Positions 41,208 to 53,130 of a stretch of DNA of 64,000 nt are shown in pieces; the first letter of the stretch is position 1, and every line of letters begins with the position of its first letter. The DNA lies in the NCBI GenBank assembly GCA_964016985.1, contig OZ024823.1:67991925-68055924 (forward strand), written 5' to 3'. The notes under the pieces are model-generated. The model was not told the DNA's origin. It did no database searches and saw only the letters and a program-made list of their open reading frames with translations. This DNA is from Anodontia alba. Its lineage: Eukaryota > Mollusca > Bivalvia > Lucinida > Lucinidae. The translations under genes and the position numbers were made by a program.

Positions 41208-41895
41208 CTTCTGAATCCACGGTCGGATATGAAAGCCACGGCCGAGCTGCCGAGCCGAGCCGAAAAAGCCGAGCCTGATATAGTGTTTTCTTGTATTTGT
41301 TCAAACGAGTTCATGATACTTATTTCTTTTAATCTTATATTGCCATATATGTAAAATGCTGTATTAAAAATTAAAATTTGTATAATTGCTTGCTTATTTT
41401 TGACTTTATACCCCATTTTCCACTCAACAGGGGTATGAAAGCCACGGCCGCGAAAGGGATATGTTTTTGCCAGTTTGTGAACAAATGGTGATATTGCATA
41501 ATCTGAACATTTGACAGAGGTTGCAAAAAGACATTTAAAATTTCTTTGAATCATCATAACATGCAGAAACTGTTTATGTTTCCCATTATTCTATTATAGT
41601 GATTCAAACTAATTTTAAATATCCCTTTTCAACATCTGTTAAATATTCCTTTCGCGGCCGTGGCTTTCATACCCCTGTTGAGTGGAAAATGGGGTATAAA
41701 GTCAAAATTGTTTTTAAGCAATTATAAAATTTTTAATTTTGAATACAGCATTTTACATATATGGCAATATTCGATTAAAAGAAATAAGTATCATGAATTC
41801 GTTTGAACAAAGACAAGAAAACACTATTTCAGGCTCGGCTTTTTCGGCTCGGCTCGGCAGCTCGGCCGTGGCTTTCATACCCGACCTGAATCCAC
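41208..41895. mobile_element. Fold-back element 2 (~690 bp, ~245-bp arms)
   Basis: 41215-41460 and 41640-41890 are inverted copies, including 'tgaaagccacggccgagctg' and 'ccattttccactcaacaggg' with their complements. A 'tatgaaagccacggccg' word occurs at both the outer and the inner end of each arm. Short frames in the arms are mirror images of each other and are not genes. Confidence 0.85.
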
Positions 41896-42715
41896 TGCAT
41901 AACGTCCAAGTCAACAATATTTCAGTTGTTTAGAGACATTGCCTCCAAATTTGTGGGACTTTTACCCGACCCAATCACATGAATTTGGGCCCTGCAAGGC
42001 TTAGTTACTAGCAGCTCTGCCATGGAGGCCGCTTTTTTAGACAGCCCATCTGTTTTGCGGGCCCCGATGTGCGCGGGCCATGCTTTCCGAATACCGAAAA
42101 CTAGTGTATACCGGTGACAGGTACAACGACAATACACTGTCGTTCGCATACCTGAAATCCGTTTTACTGCTTCAGGATTTTATTTTTGTCTTTGTTTCTT
42201 TTTCTTTCTTTTTTTCTTGAGAGTCTACACATTAGGAAAAAAAAAAAAAAAAAAAAAAAAAAACATAAAAATAGAAACAATAATACAAACCGGTCGAACA
42301 AACACATTATTATGTCGAAGTTTTTTTTTTCTTTTTTTTTTTTTTTTAGATTATCACGCGAAAAGAGCGTGAAGTCTGTGTGTTATCTGAAAATGTACAT
42401 CAAAGTGTACCTTATGCACAAAACGAATCATGCTTAGCTTGTAAATAGACGGAGAATGGATAAAAATAAAATTCGAAGTGGAGACAAAATTTAAAATGGC
42501 CGCGATTGCAAATTTTGTAGGCTGACGTCATCAGTCTCGTGATTCTCCACCTTGGAATAATTGGCGTTATTGGCTGTTTTGTTGTTATTATCGGCACGGC
42601 CGCCGTGTCAATAGCCTCTGCCAAATCTCGGAACGCTTATTGTTTTTCACCCAAGCGTTTGTTGGACCATTACATTTTTGGTCACACACATCACTGGTCA
42701 CACGGTTAGTCTATA
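41896..42715. other. No gene; homopolymer A and T tracts
   Basis: Contains an A tract at 42237-42263 and a T-rich tract near 42322-42347. The Lys- and Phe-rich frames over these tracts are artefacts. No other feature is supported. Confidence 0.6.
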
Positions 42716-43950
42716 GTAGTGCGTCTGCACGCCGAACCGCTCCGCGGTTCGGGAAATGCACTTATTACCAATTGTGCAAACAAAACCAGGGGAAATTTTC
42801 CCTGTTTGAGTTCTGTAACAGTGTTTGTTTCGTTTATTGTCCCTCAGTTAAGCGAAAGATTCAACATATATACTATGTATTACTCTGTAGTAGTGCGTCT
42901 GCACGCCGAACAGCTCCGCGGTTCGGGGAACGCACTTATTACCAATTGTGCAAACAAGAACAGGGGAAAATTCCCCTGTTTGAGTTCTGTAGCCAAGTGA
43001 TAGCTTTTGCAAACGAGAACATGGGAAATATCCTCTATTCGAGTCCAATAGCCTAGAATCAAAATCTACAATATATATTACCGATTGTGCAAACAAGAAC
43101 AGGGCAAATTTACCCTGTTACAGTCCAGTAACTCAAGGGAAAGATTTACCGTATATATTACCATTTGTACATACAAGAACAGGGGAAATATCCCCTGTTC
43201 GAATCCAAAAGCCTAGAATCAAGATTCTCAATATATTACCAATTGTGCAAATTGTTTCGTTCATTGTCCCTCAACTAAGGGAAAGATTCAACATATATAT
43301 TACGGATCATGCAAACAAGAATAGGGGAAATTTCCCCTGTTTGAGTTCTGTAGCCAAGTGAAAGCTTCTGCAAACGAGAATATGGGACATTTCCCCTATT
43401 CGAGTCCAATAGCCTTGAATGAAGATATATTACCGATTGTGCAAACCGGAACAGGGGAAATTTCCCCTGTTTTAGTCTAATAACTCATGGGAAAAATTTA
43501 CCATATATATTACCAATGGGGCATACAAGAACAGGGGAAATTTCCCCTGTTTGACTCCAGTAACTGAATGGAAAGATGTACTATAAGTATTACCAATTGT
43601 GCAAACAAGAACAGGCGAAATTTCCCCTGTTTGAGTTCATTAGCCTAGACTTAATATTCACAATGTATTACCAATAGTGCAAACAAGAACAGAGGAAATT
43701 TCCCCTTTTTGAGTCCTGTAACTCGGTTATAGCTTGTGCAAACGAGAACGTTCGCGTCAAATAAGCAAGGATCTAGATTCAACAAGAGCAGGGGAACTGT
43801 TCGAGTCTAGTATAAACCAGTCATAGCATTTGTTTTGTTATCCAACTAATGGAAAGATCCATCAAATATATTGCCAACTTTGCAAGCAAGAACAGGGGAA
43901 ATTTCCCCTGCTCGAGTCCAGTAACACTGACAATCTTTTTGTCACTCCAT
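42716..43950 (+). repeat. Array of GGGGAAATTTCCCC palindromes, locus 2
   Basis: About thirteen palindromes related to those at 17440-18180, best preserved at 43318, 43450, 43528 and 43888. Flanks share 'tattaccaattgtgcaaaca' and 'gagtcc(a/t)gtaac'. Two direct copies of a 'gtgcgtctgcacgccgaac' unit (about 42720 and 42896) are interspersed. Some units have one decayed arm. Confidence 0.9.
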
Positions 43951-43969
43951 TAAGGGAAATATTCACCTT

Positions 43970-44532
43970 TTTTTTTCAAGCGGTGAAATCAATGTATATC
44001 CGAAATGAATAAAAATGATATTTTCACCAGTGAAAAAAATATGATATTTTCACTAGCGAAAAATAACAAGTTGATGTTATTTTCACTACTCGTTTCGGGT
44101 TACTTCGGGTGTCTTTATTGTTTCCCTAATAGAAGCCGATCCCACTTCGTTTTTGAACTCCTCTAACTTTTCTGTTTCTGAGGAAAACTTTCAAGTGTCG
44201 GTAGGCATTTTCTTAGTTAGAATGTAAGGAACATTTTGGTAACAAGATTATTTTAATTTGCCGATTTTTTTTGTTGTTGTTTTTGTCTCTCCAGCACTTC
44301 GAATGTTAAGCAATGAACGTTGACACCATGACGTTTATGTTTTGTTGGTGACGTTAGTTTAAACGTCAAAAGCGTGCATTGGCGTGTAAACAATAAAATA
44401 AAAAAATCAGTGAATACCATAAACATTTTCATTTCGTGTAATGAAAACATTCCAAATTTCACTCGTGCTTCACACTCGTGAAAATACTGATGTTTTCATT
44501 ATACTCTATGAAAATATTTATGGTATTCACAG
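43970..44532. mobile_element. Fold-back insertion with 'gaataccataaa' arms
   Basis: 44410-44532 is a strong palindrome ('gtgaataccataaacatttt' with its complement and 'taatgaaaacat' with 'atgttttcatta'). Similar TTTTCAC/GTGAAAA words lie at 43980-44090. The segment splits the GGGGAAATTTCCCC array, so it is probably a MITE inserted into it. Ends are not precisely defined. Confidence 0.6.
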
Positions 44533-44534
44533 CA

Positions 44535-44750
44535 AAAGAGTAAATATCCTCTATATATTCCCCTGTTTGAGTCCAGTAACTCAATTAAGGGAAAGCTTCA
44601 CCATATATAATAGGGGAAATTTCCCCTGTTAGAGTCCAGTAACCCAGTCATAGCCTTTTCCCTGTTTGAGTCCTGTAACCCAGTCTAGGCTTGTGCAAAC
44701 GAGAACAGGGGAAATTTCCTTTGTTCGAGTCTAATTACCTGTTTGAGTTC
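44535..44750 (+). repeat. Remainder of palindrome array locus 2
   Basis: Contains one good palindrome ('taggggaaatttcccctgtt' at about 44611), one with a decayed right arm (about 44703) and half units, with the same 'gagtccagtaac' connector. Confidence 0.8.
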
Positions 44751-45411
44751 AATTACTGAGTCATAGCTTTGTTTTTGTCGGTCAATTAAGGGAATATTGT
44801 CTTTCCGTTTACGTATAGGTCAATACATTGCATACTCCAGTCACTGGTCATTATATTTTTTTATAGAATACTTGATTGAGTAACATGAAACCCATTTTGA
44901 TGTCACTCTTCAATCAGCTTTTAAGGCAATCTTTTTGACGTTTATTTTAATGTGTGCTATTGTCTGCGAAGAGTACATCAAGCTTTTTTTGTCGAAGACA
45001 AATTAAGAATAGGTTTGCAGTGGAATATGAAACCCAATTTATACCATAATATTTTTTATTATGAAAATTGTGATTACTGTATCTTTATATTCTAATTATC
45101 CGATTTTTTTTATTTGATATCATAATATACCATTTAAAATTGATTTGAAGTATATAATATATTGTTTATTAAGAAATAAATAATAAAATATATGAACGTA
45201 TTGCATTACGTAGCAATTTTGATCCATCGTACCTGCAGGTGCGTTCGACAGTCGTTACAAAAAATAGAACCGCTTGATTAAATAGACTATGTGTAAGTCG
45301 ACTATAAAATAAGTGCAGGGTTGCCATGGGAATGTTTTTTTTTATGCATTATCATTTACTAGCATGTCGAAGATCAAAAGAATACAAAAATAAAGTTATG
45401 CCATCGTACCG
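44751..45411. other. No feature recognised
   Basis: AT-rich, unique-looking sequence with no coding or RNA signal. Confidence 0.5.
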
Positions 45412-45700
45412 TCTAGTAAATATTGGACCCGGGACCAGGTCGGGACTAATTTCATTCCTTCTAGCTTGACATCGGGTCCAAATTCGGTTAGTTCTGATTT
45501 CAAGTACGTGGCATGTCTTAAAATTTGATTAGACATACATATTAAATGATTTATTCAAGTTTGCAATAATTTTATTAAACTGAGAGACACAATGCACGTC
45601 GTACCAGAAATAGTGCTAATCTGGGTCCTATGTCAAGCCAGAAATTAAGCAATTAGTCCCGACCTAATCCCGGGTCAAATATTTACTAGACGGTAATATA
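45412..45700. mobile_element. ~290-bp inverted-repeat element
   Basis: 'taccgtctagtaaatattgg' at 45417 and its near-complement near 45675 bound the segment. 'accaggtcgggactaatt' and its complement continue the arms inward for about 75 bp in total. This is MITE-like. Related 'gtcccgac' words continue to 46050. Confidence 0.65.
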
Positions 45701-46509
45701 AAATGATTTAATTTTTTATATTTTTCTGATCCGTGATATTTTTTTAAATGATAATGATTGAAACGATTCCCTTTGTGACCCCAAACTGACCATAATTTAC
45801 AAAATGCTTGACATCGTCAACGCCGCAAAATTTGGTCCCGACCCCAAATCGTGAAACAGAGTCGAATATTTTGGTTCAGAACGGGAAAAATATTTAATCT
45901 TTAGATATAATCTGATATGCATTTTTTAGAAGCAATATTCTACATGTGTTCCAGATTTCATCCCGATATATGCATGTTTAATGCCATTAATAGATAGTCA
46001 AAATTTAGTCCCGACTTTTGGTCCCCACTCCCGACATTTACTTCCGGCTTTTAAACTCTCCCCTCTCGAAGCGAATCTGTTTCTCCGCGTCACTCGAACA
46101 CTCCATATTTTCCCGTAATTTTTAAATATGTATTACTGCGCCTTTTGCGATGTTTTATTTAGAATTTATTTAAAGGGTCAATATACGATTTGTCGAGGTT
46201 AACAGTTTAAAGATATCTCATTCTTGGTTTATTGTATTTACTATGAGTCATTTGCAAGTCAGACCATTATTCTTCTTCAAAATTCCCAAACTATTTTCTC
46301 TTGCGCATTTACAAGTCAATCACAGCGAATCGGTTTGTCGGGGTGAAGTGTTGAAGTTGTTCGTCGCCCTGAAAGTCAAATTATAAAGAAGTTTGCTCAA
46401 TTATCTTTTTTAAAGATACGTCTTGTTTTTTTTTCTTTTTTGTGGCAGCTAATACTTGCTATCTTTATCCAGGCTATAAGAGGCTAGTTGGAATGTTCGC
46501 TGTTGGAAA
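45701..46509. other. No gene recognised
   Basis: Several 'ggtcccgac' words are relics of the adjacent inverted-repeat family. Otherwise unique-looking. Confidence 0.5.
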
Positions 46510-47140
46510 GTTCAAATAGAAAGAACGGCAATGATCAGGAATCGATACAATTACCTAACACCTTCCGTTCCAAGACACCAAAGGGAAAGAAGGACGCACC
46601 TTAAGAAACGAGGACAATTTCTTCCCAAAAATGACCATAGGGTAATCCAAAATAAAAATTTCACTAAGACAACAATGACAGATATAGTAAACCACAGCAG
46701 AAGTACCGCCTTGGAACGGTCAGTAAAAATATTACTGGGGCGGGGTGGGGCGGAAAGGGGGCTTAAATCGATTTTACGTGGCCACAACCCTCACCCTTAG
46801 TTCCGCCGTGGTATACACAAGACATTTGTTCAGTCCGCGCGAAGAGTTTCTATCTCATCAGTGCAACATTTCCGAGAACATAAAAATCAAACGAATACTG
46901 AGATGAAACAACGATGAGGACTCGACAGCAAGAAATAACTGAAATACTGAAGCAAAAGAAAACCAACAATAGGACTCCGGTGGGCCCGACCAGAGCCAGA
47001 GCATCAGGCACCAACCGACTTACTTAAAATAGACCCGCCGGCGTGCAACCAAAGAGGGAAGCAAAGTTATTAACCGTGAGTAGGTTAACTACCATGCATG
47101 CAGTCTGTCGTATTACATTTAAACTGTACCCAATCTTTAT
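46510..47140 (+). repeat. Dispersed repeat R2, copy 2
   Basis: Aligned with 2015-2545. It contains 'caatgatcaggaatcgatac' at its 5' end (also at 52806), 'cagcagaagtaccgccttgg', and near the 3' end 'agggaagcaaagttatt' with 'ggttaacta'. Frames of 80-100 codons on both strands show no motif. Confidence 0.6.
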
Positions 47141-47364
47141 ATTTCGAAGAATGATTTTACGAAATTGAATGCTAAAATCATTGCAAGCATATATTTTTCT
47201 GAATTTATATACTAAGTCACCATACAATTCAGGTTCCGATAGGCCTTGTTGCAGAAGCGGTTTAAGTCCAACATTGAATTTTGAAATTAAATCGACACTA
47301 GAATACGCACTCGATGACGCGCCATCGCAAATCCCCACGCTCGTTGCTTATGTTGCATGAAGGG

Positions 47365-48010
47365 CAGATGGACTTGTTCTCCCACACTCTTACCATGAGG
47401 GGAGGTTATGTAGCAGGTTTGGTTATATTCCGCCCAGTGGTTTAGGAGCAGATAGCGTGACGGACAGATGGACAGACGGAAAACGGACGAACGGAAAAAC
47501 AATGTTGCTCTCGCAACCCTTACCATGAGGAGAAGTGATGTAGCAAGTTTGCTTGAATTCCAGCTAGTGGTTTAGGAGGAGACAGCGTGACGGACAGATG
47601 GACGGACGACAGACGCACGGAAAAAAATCGTTGCTCTCACACACCCTTAGTATGAGGGGAAGTGATGCAGCAAGTTTGGTTGAATTCCACCAAGTGGTTT
47701 AGGAGGAGATAGAGTGACGACGGACGCACGGACGGACGGACAGACACAGGGAAAAATAATATTGCCCTCGCACACCCTAACCATGAGCGGAAATGATGTA
47801 GCAAGTTTGATTGAATTCTGCCTAGTTGTTTAGGAGGAGATAGTGTGACAAACAAATGGACGAACGACGGATGCACGGACGCACAGAAAAATAATCTGCT
47901 CTTGCACACCCTTACCATGAGGGGAAGTGATGTACCAAGTTTGGTAGAATTCCGCCCAGTGGTTTAGGAGGATATAGCGTGACGGACGGAAGGATGGAGG
48001 CGATAACAAT
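47365..48010 (+). repeat. ~125-bp tandem repeat, five units
   Basis: Units start with 'cttaccatgaggggaagtga' and pass through 'agcaagtttggttgaattcc' and 'gtggtttaggaggaga' into a variable 'gacggacagatggacggac' stretch. Period is about 125 bp. Frames within it are repeat-driven. Confidence 0.85.
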
Positions 48011-48052
48011 ATCCCCATCATTTTTGTAAAAGGAAGTGGCTATTGACAGCCG

Positions 48053-48084
48053 GCTGTCACCAGCGAAAGTTCGCTGGTGACAGC
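48053..48084. repeat. Perfect 15-bp-arm hairpin
   Basis: Arms GCTGTCACCAGCGAA (48053-48067) and TTCGCTGGTGACAGC (48070-48084) are separated by AG. It could be an element terminus or a recombination product. No U-tract or gene is next to it, so it is not called a terminator. Confidence 0.85.
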
Positions 48085-48094
48085 CAGCAGAAAT

Positions 48095-48185
48095 ATATAG
48101 ATGGTTTATTGACCAGCAACAAATAATAAAGTCATTTATTGATTTTTCTTTTATTTATATAACCTTTATTAATATCTTGTTAGAA
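48095..48185 (+). repeat. Direct repeat flanking the Tc1 fold-back and microsatellite (copy 1)
   Basis: 'agatggtttattgaccagca' with 'tcatttattga' and 'taacctttattaatatctt' recurs at 51305-51385. The intervening 3.1 kb contain the Tc1 fold-back and the compound microsatellite. This may be a segmental duplication or long target-site-like repeat. Confidence 0.65.
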
Positions 48186-48429
48186 TATTGTGACAGCCAG
48201 CAAAAATATTCAGGCTTGTCATCAGAGCTGAAAAGATAATCGATTATCAGCCCTGCCATTGTGATCGATAACCGATTAGTAATCACTGAAGATATGGTCA
48301 TAACTTTACCTGTCTGTCTGAGCATACGTGGCAAAAAAAAAATAGGGATATTTGTATGTATGGTGAAATAAAAGGAAACTAAGACATATCTGAAATCTGA
48401 AATTGATATATTTGATTACATCATTTCAT

Positions 48430-49019
48430 TTACAGACAAAAATCCATCCGTCGTACATGTTGGCCGAGAATGTCCCAAACATGCTCGATTGGCGACAAGT
48501 CAGGGGATCGAGCCGGCCAATCGAGATGATCCACATTGTTCTGCTGCAGGAACAGCTGTACTATCCTCGCCCGATGAGGTCTTGCGTTGTCATCCTGCAG
48601 CACTACGTGGTACTGTTGAACAAAAGGCAGAACAACCGGCTGTAGCACTTCATTGATGTAGCGTTGGCCTGTCAGAGTTCCGTTAAGCACAAGCAGCTCT
48701 GTACGGGAACGAACAGATATGCCGCCCCATACCATAAGACTTCCTCCTCCATACCGGTCATGTTTATCAATGGCGCAGTTCGCGTACCTCTCACCTCTGC
48801 GACGCCAAACGCGACGTCGTCTGTCAAGCATATCCAGCAGAAACCGTGACTCGTCGGTAAAGAGTACAAACGCCCATTGTTGGTTAGCCATCGACGATGC
48901 TGCCTTGTCCATGCTAGCCTGGCTTGTCTATGTCTCTGGGAAAGTGGCACCCCAACGTAAGGTCGCCGAGCTCTAAGTCCAGCGCTGTGAAGTCGATTCC
49001 GCACGGTTTGAACAGACAC
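48430..49019 (-). pseudogene. Tc1-like transposase, copy truncated at the C-terminus
   Basis: Reading from the centre outward, 'SVQTVRNRLHSAGLRARRPY' is the second DNA-binding domain. After a frame change near 48885-48910 comes 'FVLFTDESRF' with the first catalytic Asp, then 'GGSLMVWGGIS', 'LQDDNARPHRARI' with the second Asp and 'SPDLSPIEHVWD' with the Glu (DD34E type). The C-terminus is cut after 'GQHVRR', where the frame runs straight into the terminal repeat. The N-terminal helix-turn-helix is absent. It is not functional as read. Confidence 0.9.
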
Positions 49020-49074
49020 TCGTGTTCCAGTAAGCGCCGAACAACTGCGCGAACGTCTCTCAAGAACTGGAATA

Positions 49075-49532
49075 AGAGTGTCTGTTCAAACCGTGCGGAA
49101 TCGACTTCACAGCGAACTGCGCCATTGTTGAACATGACCGGTATGGAGGAGGAAGTCTAATGGTACCACGTAGTGCTGCAGGATGACAACGCAAGACCTC
49201 ATCGGGCGAGGATAGTACAGCAGTTCCTGCAGCAGAACAATGTGGATCATCTCGATTGGCCTGCTCGATCCCCTGACTTGTCGCCAATTGAGCATGTTTG
49301 GGACATTCTCGGCCAGCGTGTACGACAGAGAGTTCCACGAACAAGAACGTTCCAAGCTTTGGGCGCAGCCTTGCAGGAGGAGTTACAGATCGCCAGACTC
49401 ATCAGGAGTATGCGTCGTCGTTGTGTGGCCTGCATAGATGCAACAGGTGGACATACGCGATATTGTCAGATTTGTGAGGTTTTATTGGTGACCCTAGTGA
49501 TCTCCCATACAAATTTTCTCATTCACATTTAA
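49075..49532 (+). pseudogene. Tc1-like transposase, internally deleted copy
   Basis: Mirror copy on the plus strand. It retains 'VSVQTVRNRLHS' at the start, has lost the middle including the first catalytic Asp, and resumes at 'LQDDNARPHRARIVQQFLQQ', 'SPDLSPIEHVWD' and a complete C-terminus with 'EELQIARLIRSMRRRCVACI'. It complements the other arm in what is deleted, so the two arose from different deletion derivatives or from one rearranged copy. Confidence 0.9.
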
Positions 49533-49921
49533 TGCTACAGACTCCAACGGATGAATTTTTGTCTGTAAATGAAATGATGTAATCAAATATATCAATTTCA
49601 GATTTCAGATATGTCTTAGTTTCCTTTTATTTCACCGTACATACAAATATCCCTAACTTTTTTTGCCACGTATATTATACTTGACTTTATGTATTTGGTC
49701 AGAAAGGCCTGAGCAAACAGTGTAGACCGCAGCATCTCATCCGGATCTACACTGTTTGCTACTCATCCAGCTATTTTTAGACAAACATTGGGTGGTAAAT
49801 TGTACTTGTTCAAATTTTAGATAAAATATGTTAAGGATGTGAGGTGTCTGAATACTAAGGGTGAATACGGTAAACTAACAGACACAGAAATCAAAATATC
49901 GATTGGTATAGTAGCAAATCT

Positions 49922-50088
49922 ACGAAAGCCGGGTAGGGACATTTCTTATTTCTAACTTCTAACTTCTTACTTCTACCTTCTAACTTCCATGTTGTATGTA
50001 TGTATGTATGTATGCATGTGTGTGTGTATGTATGTATGTATGTATGTATGTATGTATGTATGTATGTATGTATGTATGTATGTATGTA

Positions 50089-50171
<83 letters not shown>

Positions 50172-50769
50172 GAAGTAAGAAGTTAGAAGTAAGAAATTAG
50201 CAGTTAGAAGTTAGAAATAAGAAATGTCCCTACCAACACACATACACACACACACGCGCACATACACACACAGACAAACACACACACACATACATACATA
50301 CATACATATAACATGGAAGTTAGAAGTAAGAAGTTAGAAGTTAGAAGTAAGAAGTTAGAAGTTAGAAGTAAGAAGTTAGAAATAAGAAATGTCCCTACCC
50401 GCAATCTCAAACACACACACACGCACATACATACATACATACATACATACATACATACATAAATATACACACACATATACACACATACATACATACATAC
50501 ATACATACATACATACATACATACAACGTGGAAGTTAAGAAGTTAGAAGTTAGAAGTAAGAAGTTAGAAGTCAGAAGTTAGAAATAAGAAGTTAGAAGTA
50601 AGTAGAAGTTAGAAGTTAAAAATAAAAAATATCCCTACCCGCACTCTCTCTCACATACATACATACATACATACAACATGGAAATTAGAAGTAAGAAGTT
50701 AGAAGTTAGAAGTAAGAAGTTAGAAGTAAGAAGTTAGAAGTTAGAAGTTAGAAATAAGAAATGTTCCTA

Positions 50770-50835
<66 letters not shown>

Positions 50836-51204
50836 CACGCACATATAAACATACATACATACAACATGGTTGTTAGAAGTTAGATGTTAGAAGTAAGAAG
50901 TTCGAAGTTCGAAGTTAGAAGTTAGAAGTAAGAAGTTAGAAGTTAGAAGTAAGAAGTTAGAAGTAAGAAGTTAGAAGTTAGAAATAAGAAATGTCCCTAC
51001 CCGCACTCACACACACACACACACACATACATAACATACATACATACATACATACATACATACATACATACATACATACATACATGGAAGTTAGAAGTTA
51101 GAAGTAAGAAGTTAGAAGTTAGAAGTAAGAAGTTAGAATTAAGAAGTTAGAAGTTAGAAGTTAGAAGTTAGAAATAAGAAATGTCCCTACCCGGCTTTCG
51201 TACA
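49922..51204. repeat. Compound microsatellite bounded by inverted ends
   Basis: About six units, each of 'gaagttagaagtaagaagtt' repeats, 'aaatgtccctaccc', then (AC)n and (ATAC)n tracts. The left-most unit is in the opposite orientation, and the whole array begins 'acgaaagccgggtagggaca' and ends with its complement. Tyr/Val- and Cys/Val-rich frames are microsatellite artefacts. Confidence 0.9.
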
Positions 51205-51217
51205 AATCTGTAACGAT

Positions 51218-51254
<37 letters not shown>

Positions 51255-51771
51255 TCGATCACTTAATCAATTATCAGATTAATTGTGCCAGCTTTAAAAA
51301 TATATATAGATGGTTTATTGACCAGCAACAAATAATACAGTCATTTATTGACTTTATTTATGTAACCTTTGTTTATATCTTAATTTAAAATATATTGTGG
51401 TTATTAAAATGAGTTTATCATTTTAAAACAGTGTATTATAGGCATTAATATACATGTACATCATAGTTATTTATGATTACTGAATTGCATGTATATCTTT
51501 GCTCACGTCTCTAATATATATATATCTGTATTTATTTTCTTTCTTTTTTGTCTTTCTATCACTTATATATTTTGTATTTTATTTTATCATTTGTATTTTC
51601 TAACATTAGGGTTTGTTTGTTAAAGAATTCCTGCATCTACAAATTGGCATTATTTAGACCTTTTGTTCAGACACATGAGTGTTTGCACTTAAGTTTATAC
51701 AGCTGTATTATCAAGACCCTTTAATGAATTTCATGTATATTTGGTATGATAGAAGATATAGAGTTTATGGT
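51205..51771. other. Direct repeat copy 2 and non-coding DNA
   Basis: A T tract at 51222-51248 is followed by the second copy of the repeat described at 48095 (51305-51385). The rest is AT-rich with no recognised feature. Confidence 0.55.
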
Positions 51772-52071
51772 TGTGTTGAGGTTTTACGGCCCAGTAAACC
51801 CAATGGGGTCATGTCGAGCGCGGTCAGTTTACCTAACCACACGTTTACTGGGCAGGCTTAGTCCTCTAAGCGGTTAACCTGTATTGTGCACATTCTTTCG
51901 CCAGGAACTGACAACTGCCCTTCTTGAATCAGCGGAAGGGAGAGAATGATCGTAGAAAATATTTCATGATCAGTCTCCACGAAAGAATGTTGCCGACCTC
52001 GGCGGGGGTTGAACCCGCGACCTCCTGGTCCCCAGTCGGACGGCGCATCCAACTGAGCCACCGAGGCCGGC
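51772..52071 (-). repeat. SINE-A, full-length copy
   Basis: On the minus strand the head has A box 'ggtggctcagttggatgcgc' and B box 'cgggttcaacccc', followed by 'gaaagaatgtgcacaatac'-like body and 'gaccccattgggttt' tail. About 300 bp. Pol III-transcribed SINE by structure. Confidence 0.9.
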
Positions 52072-52799
52072 GGTCTAGAGTTTAACTCAGCTTGATCTCC
52101 ACCACGAAATGTGACCTTGAGCTGAATGTAACCTTGAGCTCAAGGTCACAGACTTAGACTTTTCATAAAAAAGTCAAAATGTTTGCACTTAAGTTTATAT
52201 ACGAGTAGCTATATCATCAAGACCTTTAGATGAATTCCATTTATATTTGCATGATGGAAGATATAGGTTGACAGTTATACTCAGAAAAATTCCGTCCGGG
52301 GCGTGACCTTGAGGTTAAGGTCACATCCTCCCCCCCCCCCCCCACACACACACACACACACCACCACCACCACCGACTTAAATTTTTCATACAAATGTCA
52401 AAGTCTTTGATTAAGTTATAAAGATTGATTGATTTTACTGGTATTTGTTATGGTGATAGTTATAGGTCTAAGTTTCATTTAGCATGATCCCTGCAACCGT
52501 GCCTAACCTTTGAGGTCAAGGTCATGGGCTTCACATAATGTATGACTAAATTCTTTCAATGTTGTATTAATATTGCATTTAGCTGCCATCTCCAGAGTCA
52601 GAGCTACATACTTTGCGCTTTTTAAAAAGAGGCGGTGGCACTGGTCAGGGGTATACGTGCCCCCACTGGGCACTATGGCTAGTAGTCAAACTCAGAATGG
52701 ATCATATATCGAACAGAAATCTTCATTATTCACCTTTTCTTTATGTTTTGTTTTTTCCCCAAGTGAGGTGTTCATAATGCTGAATTTACAAAATACTTA
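52072..52799. other. Non-coding, short CA/CAC tract
   Basis: Two 'atttgcacttaagtttatac'-type repeats with 'gaccttgagct' lie at 51675-52260. A C run, (AC)n and (CAC)n occur at 52330-52374. No gene. Confidence 0.6.
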
Positions 52800-52802
52800 G
52801 AC

Positions 52803-52915
52803 AAGCAATGATCAGGAACTGAGACAATCAGATATAAACCCTGCCCTCAACAAAGGGAAAGAAGGAATACACATATGAAATAAAATGTATGATAAAAAGA
52901 AAGCAGCTCTTTCCT
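52803..52915 (+). repeat. Dispersed repeat R2, fragment
   Basis: Shares 'gcaatgatcaggaa', 'acaat' and 'agggaaagaagga' with the 5' part of 46510-47140. Confidence 0.6.
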
Positions 52916-53130
52916 AGATAGGTGTTGTTTCAGTTATCTCAAGCTTACCGAATAATAGAGATGTCCGAGAATTTACCGTAAGTTACGGTAACTACCGTAC
53001 GGTAGAATAAATTACCTAGCGCGGACAAAGCTTTAGATTAGGAGGGAAATGGTACTCTGTCGAGTGTATATTGAATAGTGTGGGTAAGGATAGATGTGTA
53101 AAACAACAACCGCTATATAAAACTTGTTTG

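Larger units (their letters stand above)
48326..49672. mobile_element. Head-to-head Tc1-like fold-back element
   Basis: Outer ends carry ~125-bp inverted repeats starting 'acgtggcaaaaaaa' and including 'tttgattacatcatttcatt', flanked by TA. Inside are two partial transposase genes facing away from the centre, so both outer ends are 3' ends of the parental element. A 39-bp perfect inverted repeat (48982-49020 and 49075-49113) marks the join. Both 5' ends of the parent are missing. Confidence 0.85.

Noticed and set aside
46531..46800. 89-codon basic frame in repeat R2
   Set aside because: The frame is not kept in the other R2 copy at 2015-2545, so coding is unlikely.
48053..48084. Transcription terminator
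   Set aside because: Although the hairpin is perfect, no gene is adjacent and eukaryotic genes are not terminated this way.
51950..52060. Functional tRNA gene (good A and B boxes)
   Set aside because: The sequence is the head of a ~300-bp repeated unit present several times, so it is a SINE. Heads at 60370 and 60985 were rejected for the same reason.
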